DNA from: Mycobacterium sp. URHB0044
GTDB lineage: Bacteria > Actinomycetota > Actinomycetes > Mycobacteriales > Mycobacteriaceae
Reading direction: 5' to 3'
Length of the DNA stretch: 64,000 bases
Assembly (NCBI RefSeq): GCF_000620625.1
Contig: NZ_JIAW01000002.1
Span: 310,001 to 374,000, forward strand
In this document: positions 63,318 to 64,000 of the stretch, piece by piece
Numbering within the stretch: the first letter of the stretch is position 1
Layout of the letters: each line of letters opens with the position of its first letter
Program-made: the position numbers and the translations under genes
Notes under the pieces: model-generated
What the model was told of the DNA's origin: nothing
What the model saw: the letters and a program-made list of their open reading frames with translations, nothing else
Databases searched by the model: none

Positions 63318-64000
63318 CTAAAAGAGTCCTCGGCGGGCGCCGCCATCGAGAGCGAGAGTGGCGCCATGCAGCGCGTCGGCCTCGGGCGCCAGCAGTTGGG
63401 TTACAGCCCAGCCCACTTCGTCGACCGTGGTGAGTCGACCCAACGGTGACTGGCGTCGGTATTCGTCGAGGACGGTCTCGACGCTGACGCCGCGCGCCTG
63501 AGCCGCGACGTCGGCGAAGCGACGAAGCCGATCGGTCTCCAAGACGCCGGGCGCTACCAGGTGCACGGTGACACCGCGCGGCCCGTAGGCGTCGGCGAGC
63601 TGGCGGACGAGGTTGGCCAGAGCAGCATTCGTGACACCGGCCGCGCAGGTTTGCGGCGTGGGTTCTGAACCGAAATGGCCGCCGATCGCGACGATCCGCG
63701 AGCCGGTCACGAATCGGTCCTCGACAGCACGAATGAGGCGTAACAAGCCGCCGAGCTTCAACGACACCGACCGTCCCAAGGTGTCCGGGTCGATCGTGGC
63801 CAGGGGTGGACTGGCAGGTTCGGCTGCCGCTTGCACCACCATCCCGACTCGTCCGGAGACGGCTGCTGCGATTGCGTCGCCGGACGAATCGTCACCGATG
63901 TCGGCAGGGCATGGCGTGATCCCATCGTCGGCTGCGCCCAACTGCACGAGGCGTTCCCGATCACGCGCCACGGCAACCACCGGAACGGTGGCGTGGCGCA
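63318..64000 (-). CDS. SDR-fold protein lacking catalytic residues (partial)
   Basis: The last 227 codons of an SDR whose N-terminal cofactor motif lies beyond the window edge. The Ser-Tyr-Lys triad is gone: the serine region reads VAIGGHFG and the YxxxK region reads A-G-V-T-N before AALANLVRQL. The C-terminus (HLVAPGVLETDRLRRF, GATLALDGG) is standard. It precedes the THI5-like paralogue, as in the module at 54044. Confidence 0.8.
   Translation of the reverse strand, partial: RHATVPVVAVARDRERLVQLGAADDGITPCPADIGDDSSGDAIAAAVSGRVGMVVQAAAEPASPPLATIDPDTLGRSVSLKLGGLLRLIRAVEDRFVTGSRIVAIGGHFGSEPTPQTCAAGVTNAALANLVRQLADAYGPRGVTVHLVAPGVLETDRLRRFADVAAQARGVSVETVLDEYRRQSPLGRLTTVDEVGWAVTQLLAPEADALHGATLALDGGARRGLF

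Overview
This window looks like the chromosome of a fast-growing, environmental mycobacterium (Mycolicibacterium type). The base composition is GC-rich throughout. The first 6 kb carries, in the order I recall from Mycobacterium tuberculosis Rv2672 to Rv2667, a TAP-like lipoprotein, a RibD-like reductase, a ZapE/AFG1-like ATPase, a GNAT acetyltransferase, a small secreted protein and ClpC2. Cutinase, DUF732 and malate:quinone oxidoreductase genes fit the same assignment. Species is not determinable by eye.

Layout. 0-6 kb: conserved core block ending in clpC2, whose promoter is built from two tandem inverted repeats. 6-10 kb: small housekeeping and stress genes (DUF732, DedA, CsbD, cutinase) and an ECF42-type sigma factor with its DGPF partner. 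10-16.4 kb: accessory patch with a frameshifted secreted protein, a 98-residue protein, a SnoaL-like protein, a large LuxR-type (LAL) regulator and a cytochrome P450; a shared 16-bp palindrome sits in both divergent promoter regions. 16.4-17.5 kb: four tRNA genes (Val-GAC, Cys-GCA, Gly-GCC, Val-CAC). 17.6-22.8 kb: small conserved genes, an NfeD-flotillin pair, a TenA-like protein and a CPCC zinc-finger protein. 22.8-36.3 kb: a complete-looking myo-inositol catabolic and uptake locus (iolC, aldolase, iolB, iolD, iolG, iolA and an aminotransferase on the minus strand; GntR regulator, isomerase-like gene and an ABC importer around it). 36.3-40.5 kb: a sugar-acid operon (FCD-type GntR, MFS transporter, DapA-like aldolase/dehydratase, enolase-superfamily dehydratase).

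40.7-52 kb is accessory and partly decayed. It has a LuxC/LuxE-like fatty-acid reductase pair without luciferase, two TetR regulators, an alpha/beta hydrolase, a TauD-type dioxygenase operon, and remnants of at least four oxidoreductase or decarboxylase genes broken by frameshifts or deletions. An ECF sigma factor with an NmrA-like gene follows.

52-64 kb is a second accessory cluster: crotonase, two paralogous aldo/keto reductases, an isochorismatase-like hydrolase, a TetR regulator, Mqo and a large LAL regulator. Its striking feature is a two-gene module, a short-chain dehydrogenase lacking its catalytic tyrosine followed by a THI5/SsuA-like binding protein without signal peptide. The module occurs twice, once on each strand, and is the best candidate for an undescribed system here.
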